The position numbers and the translations under genes are program-made. The notes under the pieces were generated by a model that saw nothing but the letters and a program-made list of their open reading frames with translations, searched no databases and had not been told where the DNA came from. From contig NC_035437.2 in the NCBI RefSeq assembly GCF_002127325.2, positions 156,337,880 through 156,401,879 of the forward strand: a DNA stretch of 64,000 nt, in the 5' to 3' direction. This document shows, one piece after another, positions 1 to 10,759 of this stretch. The first letter of the stretch is position 1. Each line of letters opens with the position of its first letter. Source of the DNA: Helianthus annuus (Eukaryota; Streptophyta; Magnoliopsida; Asterales; Asteraceae).

Positions 1-24
1 TTTCTGTCATCTGTTTAGTTCGCT

Positions 25-1569
25 ATGAATTCCGAGTTTTACAACGCTTTTGCTACATCGACTACTCCAGCCGTAATTGCTCAAGCAATGAATTTAGAAA
101 ACGAGATGGGAACGACTCAAAAGCCCCCTAGATTGATGAGTATTGAGGAGTATTATGGATGGAAGGATCGGTTTGAAAACTGGGTTCAAGAAAATCATCT
201 CAGATCATGGGAATGTATATTAAAGAAGTACACATTGCCTCGAACAGGTTTGCAAGTCATCAAAGAAATATCTGAATTCACTGATCAAGAACGAGCGATG
301 TATAGAGCTGAGAAGATGATGATTAGTTTGTTGCAGCAGGCGATAAAAGAAGATATATTCATCTTGTTACAGCACGACAAAACTGCTAAGTCGATATGGG
401 ATGATCTTAGGGTTAAATTCGAGGGAAGTGAAAACATGATCAAGAGCAAGAAAGCATTGTTAAAGAAAGAATTCGATTTGTTTAGCAGTTTGCCGGGAGA
501 GGATACTAAAAAGCTAATCGAGAGATACTGTCACTTGGTGCGATCGTTATCGATGTTAGGAGTTGAGAAAGGTCGTGAGGAATGGGTGGATAAATTGGCT
601 GACGCGTTACCTCAGAAAGAGTGGGGAACGTATTTGATGATTTTAAAAAATACCGGTGTGTATAACGGGCTGACTATTTCACAGTTTATTGAGAAAATAG
701 AAAGTCAGGATCTTGAGCAGCAGAAGATCGCAAGGATGAATAGTCCAAGTGGTCAACAGGATGTGAAGATGTACTACCGGGGTAGTGTTCCAACCACTGA
801 ATCTGAGAGAAGTCCAAAGATTCAAACTGTGTTCAGTGCTGGTGATTCATCTGAAAAAGCTGATCAGGGGTCGAACAAGAGTAGCAGCGGGTTTTCATCG
901 TTTCCGAGTGTGAATCCGAAAGAGACTAACACGAGTTTTCAGTCTCAGAGTACAAAAACAGGAAACGGATACGTGATTCAATGCAATATAGCTCTCAACC
1001 TTCCAGAAGGTCAAAGCTTCTCTGAAGACACTGCTAAAGACCACATGGCACTTCTGGGTTCAGTTCTGTTATCCTATGAGGGTCTAGTTGCTGGTCGGAT
1101 CGGCAATCCTATGCTTACCAAAGAGGATTACGATCAGATAGACGCCGAAGAGATGGAACTCATGGATATCAAATGGTGTCTCGCAAGTGTTCTTCGACGA
1201 GCTGAGAAATTCAAAACCATTACCGGGAGAAATGACTTTCTAGATGCTCATGTTTCAACTTTAGGTTTTGATAAATCTAAAGTTACTTGTTTTCGATGCA
1301 GGGAGAAAGGACATTTCAAGCGGGAGTGCAAGGGAAGAGAAGCTAGCGGAGCACAGAATCCATTCGGGAAAGATGATTACTATCGCAAAGCTATCTATCA
1401 GCAAGTTGGTCAATCCCAAGAACCACAGACAGCTCACGGAAGAAAGATTAAAGATCCAAAGAGAGCATGTTTGGTAGATTTCAGCTGGAGTAATTACATA
1501 TCATCTGAAGCTACAGCAGCACGCATTATCAATCAAGATGATGAGAAACTACCAGAAGGTTTCAGTTAG
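25..1569 (+). pseudogene. gag: copia-1 gag, N-terminal part
   Basis: Structural polyprotein that would package element RNA in cytoplasmic particles. The ATG at 25 gives 514 residues. Residues about 40-240 look like the UBN2-type gag core of copia elements (charged helices with a WDDLRVKFEGS stretch). A CCHC zinc knuckle, CFRCREKGHFKREC, lies at 1288-1329. The same order is seen in copia-2 gag (48386-52131). The frame closes at an in-frame TAG (1567-1569) and continues in the same frame beyond it, so this is a nonsense mutation, not the natural end. Confidence 0.85.
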
Positions 1570-1572
1570 GAT

Positions 1573-3168
1573 ATGTTTGTGGATGAGAAGGGAGAGTTTA
1601 AAGCTTTCATTGCCAAGATCGTCCGAGAGCCAGGTCTGTTTGCTACTTGGATGAAATCTATTGGAGAGACTGTGAAAAGTGAAGATGAAAAGTCTGTGTC
1701 ATCTGAAAGTTCAGATAGTACTGATAAACTTTCAGAACATTCTGGAGAAGTGTCAGAAAGTTAAGATGAAAGTTTACAGGGTTCAAATGAAGATTTACAG
1801 AGTTCTGATAAAAGTGTACAAAATGAAAATGTTCAAGAAAAAGTTGTTTTTGATAAAACACCGTCTGATTCTGATGTATCAGATGGTGATTCTGATAAAT
1901 CTGTACAGTTTGATCAATCACCTGATCACAGCAGCAGTGATGATGAGGAAGAAAAACATATAAATATTGCAAAAACTCATCTTTCTCCTGAAAGTTTTCA
2001 TTTCTATTTTGCAGATCGTATGGAGAAACTGAAGGAGAAACGAGCTGTTAAAGAACAACCAGCTGTATCTAAAGGTGATATTCAGAACGCTGAAAGTGTT
2101 ACTGAGAAGTTTACCAAGGATGTGAAAGAAGAAGAAAAGGTGATTGAAGTAGAAAAAGTGGTAGAAGTTGTTAAAACAATTGAAGTTGAAAAGATTGTTG
2201 AGGTCATCAAGCCGTGTGAGAAGTGGTTGGAAGGTTGCAAGAATTGTGCAGCTAAAGACGACATCATAGCTGAGTACGAGAAGAAAAAGGAGCAGTTACT
2301 GTTCAACCTCAACTATGTGAAAGAATCTTACGATGTTTTGAATAAAACAGTAACTGGCCTCCAAAAGACTAACTCAGAGAGAGAACAAGCACTGACGATG
2401 TTGAATGCAGTTTTAATGACTAAACAAAAAGCAATAAACTTCTACATCGAAGAGAGTGCTAAGTGGAAGCAAGAGTTGGAGACGGAAAAGATAGAGAATG
2501 AGAGAATTAGACGCTTATTGCAAAGTTATTCTAGTTCTGATTATCTCATTGATCGTATTTACCCAACTGTTGCAGGTATGGAAGCTTTCAAAGATGAGAA
2601 GCTAAAAGACAAGAAAGACTGTGGTATGAAATCGACTATTAGTTACAACAAATGTCCGCCTCCGATTTGGGATGGTTATTCACCTAGGAGACCAAATGAG
2701 GAGCAATTGGAAAAAGCAGTCAATATAAAGCTTAAAACCGACACAACTGACGTTTTACCAGATAACATAGATGTCATGTATACCTCGTCTGATACTGATC
2801 ATGAGTCTGTACTAATCAAAAAGGTGGTCGATCAGGTGTTGGATACTGATGAGGAGTCTGAGTCGAAATCTGGGTCTGGAAAGTCAAAGTTGTCAGTCAA
2901 CAGTCCAAATTCGTCGGATAAACGGTCTTACAGTAAAGAATTTTTATTGTCAAAAGCAGATTTGAATGATGAAACATTCGAAGTTGTATACACTTTGAAT
3001 GGCTCGGACAAATTATATTACAATAAAGAGTTCCCAATAATGAGTATTAAAACGGAACTAATAAACAAAACTTTCAAACTAATAGAGATTAATATTCCAG
3101 AATTAAAAGTTTTGAAAAGTTTTGAAAAATCTAAAAAAAATACACTTCTAGAGTTCAGCAACGTTTAA
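1573..3168 (+). pseudogene. gag: copia-1 gag, central acidic and coiled-coil part
   Basis: Same frame as the upstream part, with a second in-frame stop TAA at 1762-1764. The first 150 residues are rich in Ser, Asp and Glu. Next comes a Val/Glu/Lys repeat with period about 7 (motifs such as VEVVKTIEVEKIVEV, around 2140-2200), then a heptad-rich coiled coil to about 2540. A closely matching block occurs in copia-2 gag at about 50500-50900. The frame is lost by a one-base shift near 3145 and the ORF runs out at 3168. A coiled coil this long is unusual for a copia gag and may serve particle assembly (inference). Confidence 0.75.
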
Positions 3169-4007
3169 ATAAGAAAAAGGGCAACAATCCTGGTTCTGGT
3201 TTTCAAAAGAAACTTAACCAGAATCGTAGCTACAAAAAGAAAGGCCTTGGTTTTGTTCCACCAGAAAATGATAAAAATATGAAAAATTCTAAAACAAAAT
3301 CTGAATTTGTGTCAGGTGGAAGTGCTGAGGAGGAACAGCAGAAACCGTTCTGGAGACAGTCTAATAAAGAGTTTCTTGCTGAGAGAAAGAAGAATGGAGC
3401 TGATATATGTTATCAAAGAGATACTAGAACCTGTTATAGATGCAATGAAGCTGGTCACATTGCATGGAATTGCTCAAAAAGTGTCCAATCAAAACAGGGA
3501 GTTTCTCAGAAATTGAAAGAGAAAGTTGTTGATGTTGACACACCAACCAATAGACCTAAAATTTTTGAGAATTCAAAATTTGAGGTTGGTGAGTGTTCAA
3601 AGAAGAACAAATATGAGAAGAAAGGAAAAGACAACCAGGTATGGGTTGCAAAGAAAGGTGAAGTGAATGTCGGCGATGAATCTGGTTCCACAAAGCCAGA
3701 AGAGCCACAGGTTGAGAAGAAGATTTTAGTGAATGATGAAGAGTTTCCATCATTGAAGTTTGAGGAAGTAAAGAAGAAAGTGGGAAAAACTGATATTTCT
3801 AATCAGTTTTATAAAGAGAAAGATGAATTTGATCTCGAGAAAACATTCAACGGGAATGTTAAGAAGATATTTGGAAAAATGTTGAGTGGGAGAGCTAAAG
3901 GGGTAAAAGATTTTTACGCGACTAAAAAGGCAACATACAACCCTACGGCTCAAGAGCTGAAAGCCATCAAGTTTGAGAAGACTTGGATGGAAGTTTGTTT
4001 CCCATGA
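3146..4007 (+). pseudogene. gag: copia-1 gag, C-terminal part with second zinc knuckle
   Basis: Read in the frame shifted from the previous part; an ATG exists at 3279 but the open frame starts near 3146. It begins basic (many Lys, Asn, Gln), then shows a second CCHC knuckle, CYRCNEAGHIAWNC, at 3432-3473, followed by a Lys/Glu-rich tail ending at 4007. copia-2 has the matching knuckle CFRCEQVGHIARKC at 51688-51729. Two knuckles 2 kb apart in one gag are the shared signature of these two elements. Confidence 0.75.
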
Positions 4008-6220
4008 TAGTCTCAGGACTATGCCGGAGATCCCAAGTTTATATCGTGGATCAGGAAACGACATCTTTCTAGTGTTTGAAAAGTTTGTTTGTAAGATTTT
4101 GAAATGTGTTTAATGTTTGCAGGATGAAGGACTACGCCGGAGCTTCTAGGTTGGTAAGTGCGAAGCAGGAATCGGCATCCTGATTGGTAAAATGGTGATG
4201 TAGACGTAATATTCCTACAAGTGGTATTGTGTGTTTTTACAAGTGGTTATTTTTTACAATTGGTTTAGAGATTGCTTGATTGCAAATGGTAAATCAGGGA
4301 CATTAAGTTGTACTTGATTTACTACTTATAGGTAAAAGATAGACAAGATGATGAACCACATCCCCGTTTTAAAAATGATAGACCTACAAGTGGTTTTTAT
4401 CAACACAAATTCATTTTCCGGAAAAATCATTTTGATTAAAACAAACTTAAGTGTTTTGAGATCTAAAATGAGAAAATGGTTTGTGATAGGGGGAGTTCTG
4501 ATTGTTTATGCTTAGTGAATGGCGATTTGATGTGATTCAGTGTCAGTTGTCAAGTTTCTGTACAGTTTGTATTGTTTTCTGTCTTTTCAAGTGGGTCAAG
4601 AGTCTTAGTTTTCAAATTTTCCTTGAAATGTGTTTGCATTTTAGGGGGAGTAAGAAATTTTTTTTTAGAAAATCCAAAAACATTTGAAAATTTGAAAAAG
4701 CCAAAAACATGATAAAATTCAAAAATGAGTTTTGTTGTGAAAAGAGGAAATGATAGTACATCAGTGGACTATCACGGCACGCTAAAGAAATGTAAAGTTA
4801 AAATGTGATAAACAATCTTACTGCGGATGTGTCAGTAGATTTTCGCACATTTAGTAAGTTGAAACGAGATATAAACCTAAATTCAAACTTGCTTGATTCG
4901 TGGGTAACTATTCTTGGATATATGGGTAACCCCCGAAATCTTGTTTGAAAGGTCCCATATTCTGAGATACTAGGTCTTTATGCTCAGTGATATCTGGGGT
5001 ATTATCCCGGGACTTCTGCTGAATGGAAGTTCTGACCTAGTCCCCGGATAATACTTTCTGCATATGCTTGAAAAAGCGCAGCCCTCAGCATGCTGATGAA
5101 ACAATAAAATTGATAGTCGCTGCTGTTGAAATTCAAAAGATCCTCTAAAGGGGACCCACCAAAAGTCGAGCCGTCATCTCTCTGCTGAACGGAAGTTCTG
5201 ACCTGAGCTCTCACGGTTTCGCATCTACCCCTATACAGATATCAGCTGTGGTATACTCACCTGTAAGACTGAATATTTGGGATCTGGATACAAGAGTATA
5301 TTCAAGTGGAGTGATACTCAATCAAGTTTAAGTCTCTAAAACATTAATATCGTATCTCGAATCGATTGAAATCTGTGTGAGAATTTAAGTGGACAAACAT
5401 ACTGACAATCTAGGTAAATTGTTTAAAGCTTAAAATGAAATCAAGCTTAACGGTGTTGGTGATTTGTCTCATAAACTGATATGATCCTCTTACACGAACT
5501 CACAAAATTATGTTTGTAAATATTTCATTCTTTGCATTTTATTTCTTTACATTGAAAAATCCAAAAAGATTTTAGTGTGTTTTAGCTAAATTTTGAAAAA
5601 GTCAAAAAGATTTTCGACAACTGATGTTGGAAAACTGATTTTCAAAATTCCGAGTGCTAAACATGATGAGCAGCATTTGAGGGGGAGTGTTTGTGTAACT
5701 CTAACTGTTTTTGTTAAATCTAACCTTCTTCAAGTGGTTCATCATAGATATTTGAGAGAGAGCCTGAGTTGTTGCGATTATATGTTTGTTTAGTGCATAT
5801 GAGAGTCAAATGTTGGTGCATAGTTATTTGAAATACTTGTGAAAGAAATTTATTTCGGGGTTGAGATTGTGCAGGTAGCCAGGTTTTAATATCTGAAGAT
5901 CTTTGATGGAAGAGAGTCAAGTTTCTATTCTGGAAATCAATCCTGAAAGAATGAGTAGAGTCAGGTTCTGATCCTAAAGATCACGTCTATCGTTGATGCT
6001 GATGAACTTAAGGAATCAAGAGATCTGATCAAGAGAATTAGAGTGTTTTAAAGCTAGATAACGATCCTGAAGATGTTACTGAAGAACAAAAGAATGCCAG
6101 TAAATCGAGAGGGGGAGTCTGAAGATTGAAAAAAAGGAGAAAGCCCAGAGACTAATCTAGACTGAAGATATGAAAACATAGTTTCGCTGTCAAGGTGTAT
6201 TGGCGACTCCATCAACATCT
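4008..6220 (+). other. copia-1 3' noncoding region, pol absent
   Basis: No long ORF. A short GC-containing patch at 4118-4190 matches the sequence just after copia-2 gag (52141-52190), and a T-rich stretch ending in GCAG at 4122 sits where copia-2 has a similar site before protease. From about 4690 to 5600 the sequence aligns by eye with copia-2 55770-56640, including TGCTGAAYGGAAGTTCTGAC at two places and CCTCTAAAGGGGAC. GGGGGAG tracts occur at 4488, 4643, 5680 and 6110. The join near 4190-4490 marks the loss of the whole pol gene. Confidence 0.7.
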
Positions 6221-6231
6221 GAGGGGGAGTC
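6221..6231 (+). other. polypurine tract of copia-1
   Basis: GAGGGGGAGTC lies directly before the LTR start TGTTAGTG. This is the expected plus-strand primer site. copia-2 has AAGGGGGAGTC at the same place (57318-57328). Confidence 0.8.
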
Positions 6232-6689
6232 TGTTAGTGCACTACATCTGTTGATTGCGTCTAGGTGTCTAGCATCAGGTCTTATATCGTATTGTATAGC
6301 ATAGGGCACGTTTTACGAGAAAACAGGAGTCTGTATAGGTTTTATATGCTAGGTTCGCTCATAGGGACATTAGGGTTTTGGTTCGCTTATTTGGCATGAT
6401 GGTCCGCTTATGTGGACTTGCCTGGTCCGCTCTTATGGTCGTATGACACATAAGCGGACCCAACTGCCTATATATAGGAGTCGTTTGAGCGGACCTCATA
6501 ACGTTGTTGTTGGATTCCACGCCGAAGCTCTTCCGATGTGATGATTGAGTTGTAAAACGTTTCAAATCAATAAAACAAGCAGTTAGGAGGAAGAACAAGC
6601 TATATCTACTTGCATTTCTTATTATTCCGCATCTGAAACGCAAGAGACAACCTCTGAAAGACTCGTTCAGGTCAGCAAACGATCCTACA
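6232..6689 (+). repeat. 3' LTR of copia-1
   Basis: 458 bp, begins TGTTAGTGCAC after the polypurine tract and ends CGATCCTACA. It shares architecture with the copia-2 LTR (427-428 bp), including GGTCCGCTT-type motifs, a hairpin and TATATATA, but overall similarity is low by eye. The partner LTR is outside the window. Confidence 0.85.
6424..6476 (+). promoter_or_regulatory. LTR promoter: hairpin plus TATA box
   Basis: GGTCCGCTCTTATG at 6424 pairs with CATAAGCGGACC ending at 6460 (a two-base bulge). TATATATA follows at 6469-6476. The same hairpin-then-TATA layout occurs in copia-2 LTRs (47640-47689 and 57508-57557). Confidence 0.6.
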
Positions 6690-6982
6690 ATAAGTTGAAC
6701 TTACCAGAAGAGCTCAATGGAATTCACAACGTGTTCCACATCTGCAATCTAAAGAAGTGCTTCGCTGATGAATCATTGGTGATCCCACACACAGATGTGC
6801 ATATAGATGAGAGCTTGAAGTTTGTGGAGAAGCCTGTGTCGATTGAAGACTGGCAGGTGAAAAAGCTTCGAAGAAAGCATGTACCTATAGTCAAGGTTAA
6901 ATGGGATGCCCGGAGAGGTCCCGAATTCACGTGGGAAGTTGAATCCACGATGAAAGAGAAATATCCCTATTTGTTTGAGTAA
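6690..6982 (+). pseudogene. pol: chromovirus integrase C-terminus with chromodomain-like tail
   Basis: An open frame from the copia-1 junction to TAA at 6980-6982 encodes about 97 residues. HNVFHICNLKKCF is typical of the gypsy integrase C-terminus. The following VKVKWDARRGPEFTWEVES stretch resembles the end of a chromodomain, which in chromoviruses directs integration to chromatin. A close relative is at 17424-17736. Only the tail is present, so it cannot act alone. Any ATG within it (6695) is not a real start. Confidence 0.8.
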
Positions 6983-7017
6983 ATCTCGGGTCGAGATTTA
7001 TTTCAAGGGGGTGAGGA

Positions 7018-10000
7018 TGTAACACCTCGAAATTTTGTGTCCAATAATGTATTGACACGTGTCTTGAGTTTACACGTGGCATTTAATATTAAATAAAGGA
7101 CTAAAGTTGACAAACCTTGAAAGTATGTAAATTCGAGGGTTATAAATGTCAAACAAGGGTAAGTATACTGTATAGTAACCCTAAACGATGCTCGTACCTT
7201 CAAACGAATAAATCATGGATCGTACGGAAGCAAAACGCGGAAGAAAGTGAGAGATTACAAGCTGCAGGGGTTAACTGTGTCAACATGTTTAATTATACCT
7301 CTGAATGACCCTTTGACGTACCCGAGGCTTTGTAACAGTAAAATACGCTCACTAGAATGTACTATATAAATTCCGCGAAGTTCCGTTTTAAAACGAGATA
7401 GTTATGATCAAATTCGTACGAGAAGGGTTAAAAGCGTCAACAATGAAAGTTAAAGCTTTCTGAATAATTAACAAACTAACCGGGGACTTAACAATGCGGG
7501 TAAATAACACGAGGCCCTTAGTTGTAAATAATCGAGGGCCAAATCGCAAAGTTACCCCTTCAAACCCGAAAGGTCAGGTTATTAATTACCGAAGATTTCG
7601 TTATTAATTACAAAGATTTAGGCAATGATTATAAAAGATTCAAAAATCCAGAAATTTAGACCTAATGCGGGCCGCGTAAAGGTCATGGGTAAGTTGATGC
7701 GGGCCGCGAGCCTCCTGCAGTTACGCGTTCTGATATGAAAACTCAGGCGGCCCGCGTACAAGGCTGCCTGATCTCCCATGCGGGCCGCGTGAACCACCCA
7801 GATGCAGAAACTTTGGACAGACTTGTTGTTTGAAGTTGTGAACGAACAAAAGTGCAATAAGTGAAGCATGGGCGCCCCCTACTTGCCTCCTAGCATCAAG
7901 GGCCACCTGCTGAACATCCATACTCACTTGTAGCCTGAGTTGTAATGATCTAGAGGCCATTCTTTCACTATAAATAGGCCTACATTGTGCATAAGTTCAC
8001 CACACCTCAAAACACATCTTCTGATCATTCCTGAAGCTCCCAAGTGTTCTTCTATAATCACAAGTCGTGCACTAAGTCTCTGTAAGTATGCCAAACCTTC
8101 TATGGCCTTGTTTTTGCTTAGTTTAGCTTAAAAGTCAATCCGTCGTAACTAACGATTGACTTTGCGATAAATCACGAATGGTCCAGTGAATTGTCGAATC
8201 AAAAGTAGTTATGTGTTGGTATTTATGTGGGTAATAAACCTCTAAAAGGGTTCCCCCTGATCACCACTCTAACTAGGCCAAATGTCGAGTCAAACGTATA
8301 CTTAAAAAGTCAACAGAAAGCCGTTTTTGCGATTCTTGCATAATCTGTAATGTAGGTGATATGTAACCTGTTTGAACACTCATAAAACATGATATTAAGT
8401 ATATAAACTTGTCTAAGCTTGTTTGATTCGGCCATTTGCTATATTGACCCGGTTCGGAGCCGAATGTCGCAAAAGTTTGACTTTTGCTTTGACTTCAGTT
8501 CTGACCCGTTTTAGTGCAATGTAGATATGCTTTAGGACTCTCTTAGGACCAGGTCACGAGATGGCATCACCCCCTGTGACCGGTTCGTTGTTTGTCCGAG
8601 TCTTTTACGCCTTTCCGTTAATTGCTTAAAAGTTGACCGTAACGCCCTTTTCAAAATAAAACGAGTATTTTGGACACGTGAAGGGACCATAACCTTGCTT
8701 ACTAAATTCTAAGCATGTCCCTAAAGTTTCACGCCAATCCAAGGTCTAGAATAGGAGTTATGCTAAATAGCGCAATTAAAGGAAACTTTAGTAATAAACG
8801 GCGCGATTAGCATAACGCCTACCTAAACCAAGATTTCGACACCAAACCTCTTACTCACTGTTGTAAAATAATATTTTGGGATTTTTAAAGATTTTTAATT
8901 AATTTTAACCTGCTCATAACCTGCGGTTATGGCTACGGTTCGGTAAATACCGAATATGCCCTTTTCGGCCAAAACTTGAGTTCTACAAGGTCTTTTGACC
9001 CGATTCCAATTGCTACTGATTTTAAATAATGAATAAAGTATTTTGGACTTTATAAACTGAACGGGAAACTCAGATTTCCTGTAGAACTCAGAAAACCCTT
9101 TAAAAGTCCTTAAAATGACCGGAAAACCCCTACGGGGCGTATAATGAACTAAAACTCGTTACGGGCATTATGGAAGGTATCCTACTGATACCACAACCTC
9201 TTTAAAGTATATTGACTTAGGAAAACAAGTGTAGGACTCTTACGGTTACCCGTTGCGCCTATTGCGTGCGCGGTTCGGCTTATGTAACTAGTTTACATAA
9301 ACTAGCCGGTACGGGTCAAACCATATTATTTTGACCCTAAAATCCAGAGTGTGAATATTAAACCCATATAAAACAAGCCTTCAAACTTGTTGGGTCAGAA
9401 TCACATTCTATTCCCGGTTTTCGCCTTTCACGCGATTAAACCGTATCTATCCTTTGAAACTGACCGGTCTAAGGCTACGGCTAATATAAAGACCCGTTAG
9501 GATTCTAATAGGTTATTTTAAAACCTTCGTTCCAGAATAGGAGCCCAGTAAAAGATATCTGTGATTTAATCAATTAAGGACTATACTTGCAAAGGTAAAT
9601 ACTTTTAACTTATTTTCCGTTATACGGGCTTGGGTTACGGTATATATAAAATACCGCTTGATCGAGCATCAAATCTTCCATCGTCTGGTGGTTAATTGAA
9701 TAATTTGATCGGCTCGTTTAAACAGTCTTGTTACTTAAAAGCCTTTGGGGGGTTAATGACCATGTCCCGGATATCCTTGGCATCATTTTACGAAATGGCC
9801 ATGACCTCGACATCCGGGTGTAGGCGTACACCCGGCATTATGTCTATAATTAATAAAAGACGTAACCGTTGGTTTACCCACCTCGGTTTTACGCAATGTG
9901 GTGTGTCTATTAAACTTTAACCCGGACTAGATCCGGGCTACCGAACGCAAAAGGAACATGTAATTCGTTCACAAGATTATAATATTAAATAATTCTCCCA

Positions 10001-10412
10001 AGTTATAAAAGAGTTTGTGCCTTGTGCATTCAAATCAATTTTTAATAAACATTTTACAAAAGTGTCGGTTGAATGTATTTACCAGTGTAAACTGACGTAT
10101 TTTCCCAAAAAGATTAACTGCAGGTACTAAACGTAATCGGCTGGCTATAGCTCCTTAGCATCTTAAGAAGTCTCGCAAGCTTTGATGCCTTGTCTGTTGA
10201 ACAATACTTTTTATTATTTTGATCCCCCTGTGGATACCATTCGACTATTTGTGATACATTCGATATTACAATCAATGGTTGAATTATATTTATCTTTATG
10301 CTTCCACTGTGCATTCATATAATTGTGTGGTTTGACTATATTGTTGCCAACTACGTCACGGTAATCCCCCACCGGGCCCACCGGTGATACACGTGGAAAT
10401 CGGGGTGTGACA
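7018..10412 (+). repeat. 3' LTR of gypsy chromovirus (3.4 kb)
   Basis: Begins TGTAACACC right after the polypurine tract and ends GGTGTGACA, so the termini are imperfect inverted repeats. No long ORF. The unit includes four GCGGGCCGCG-type motifs at 7666-7789 and a TATA box at 7969. The rest (8000-10400) is AT-rich without features I can name. A length of 3395 bp fits the long LTRs known in Tekay-type elements. Confidence 0.8.
7969..7976 (+). promoter_or_regulatory. TATA box in chromovirus LTR
   Basis: TATAAATA followed by GG, downstream of the GC-rich motif cluster. This is a likely transcription start region for the element. Confidence 0.5.
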
Positions 10413-10759
10413 CAAAACTACATCTAGCCATGTGTTGTCATTTCATAATTTTGATAAAAAAAAAAAACTAGTTTTTTTTATTTCTTACCATTCCCTTCTC
10501 TTTTATAAGTTGCCTCTCTTTCCTGTATAGCCAAGAAAGTTCTTAAATAATCTATTTTTTGAGGTAACATTCGTAATTTAAAATAACAAAAAATACAATT
10601 ATTTTTTATTAAGTCATGTGAGTTTAGTATTTATGTCATGTGGATAACTTATTAATTTAATATTACTAAAAAAAGTCTGGCTTGAAACACTATATGATAT
10701 CCAACTATAATTAATAAATACAAAACTACAGTAAGATGTGGGTTCAATCGGATTAACAC
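10413..10759 (+). repeat. R1 repeat, left part
   Basis: Starts CAAAACTACATCTAGCC and matches R2 (24183-24530) closely. It is split from its right part (19164-19923) by the gypsy element at 10760-19163. AT-rich and noncoding. Confidence 0.75.

Larger units (their letters stand above)
1..6689 (+). mobile_element. Ty1/copia element copia-1, gag-only, 5' end outside window
   Basis: The element holds a long broken gag, then noncoding DNA, a polypurine tract and a 3' LTR ending in CA at 6689. No protease, integrase, reverse transcriptase or RNase H can be read between the gag stop (4007) and the LTR, whereas its relative copia-2 (47462-57756) has all of them. ATAAG (6690-6694) follows the LTR and joins the pol reading frame of the gypsy host, so it is the likely target duplication; the partner lies outside the window. 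The large gag with two zinc knuckles, the long 3' noncoding region and repeated GGGGGAG tracts suggest the SIRE/Maximus lineage, which is inference. Confidence 0.85.
6690..10412 (+). mobile_element. Ty3/gypsy chromovirus, 3' remnant (pol tail and LTR)
   Basis: Pol C-terminus, polypurine tract (TTCAAGGGGGTGAGGA, 7002-7017) and a long 3' LTR. The left end is cut at 6689/6690 by copia-1, which sits in its pol frame; the rest lies outside the window. The long LTR and the pol ending suggest a Tekay/Del-type chromovirus. The right flank (10413 onward) is the R1 repeat. Confidence 0.8.

Noticed and set aside
6695..6982. Stand-alone small gene starting at ATG 6695
   Set aside because: The frame continues upstream to the copia junction and the motifs are those of a pol C-terminus.
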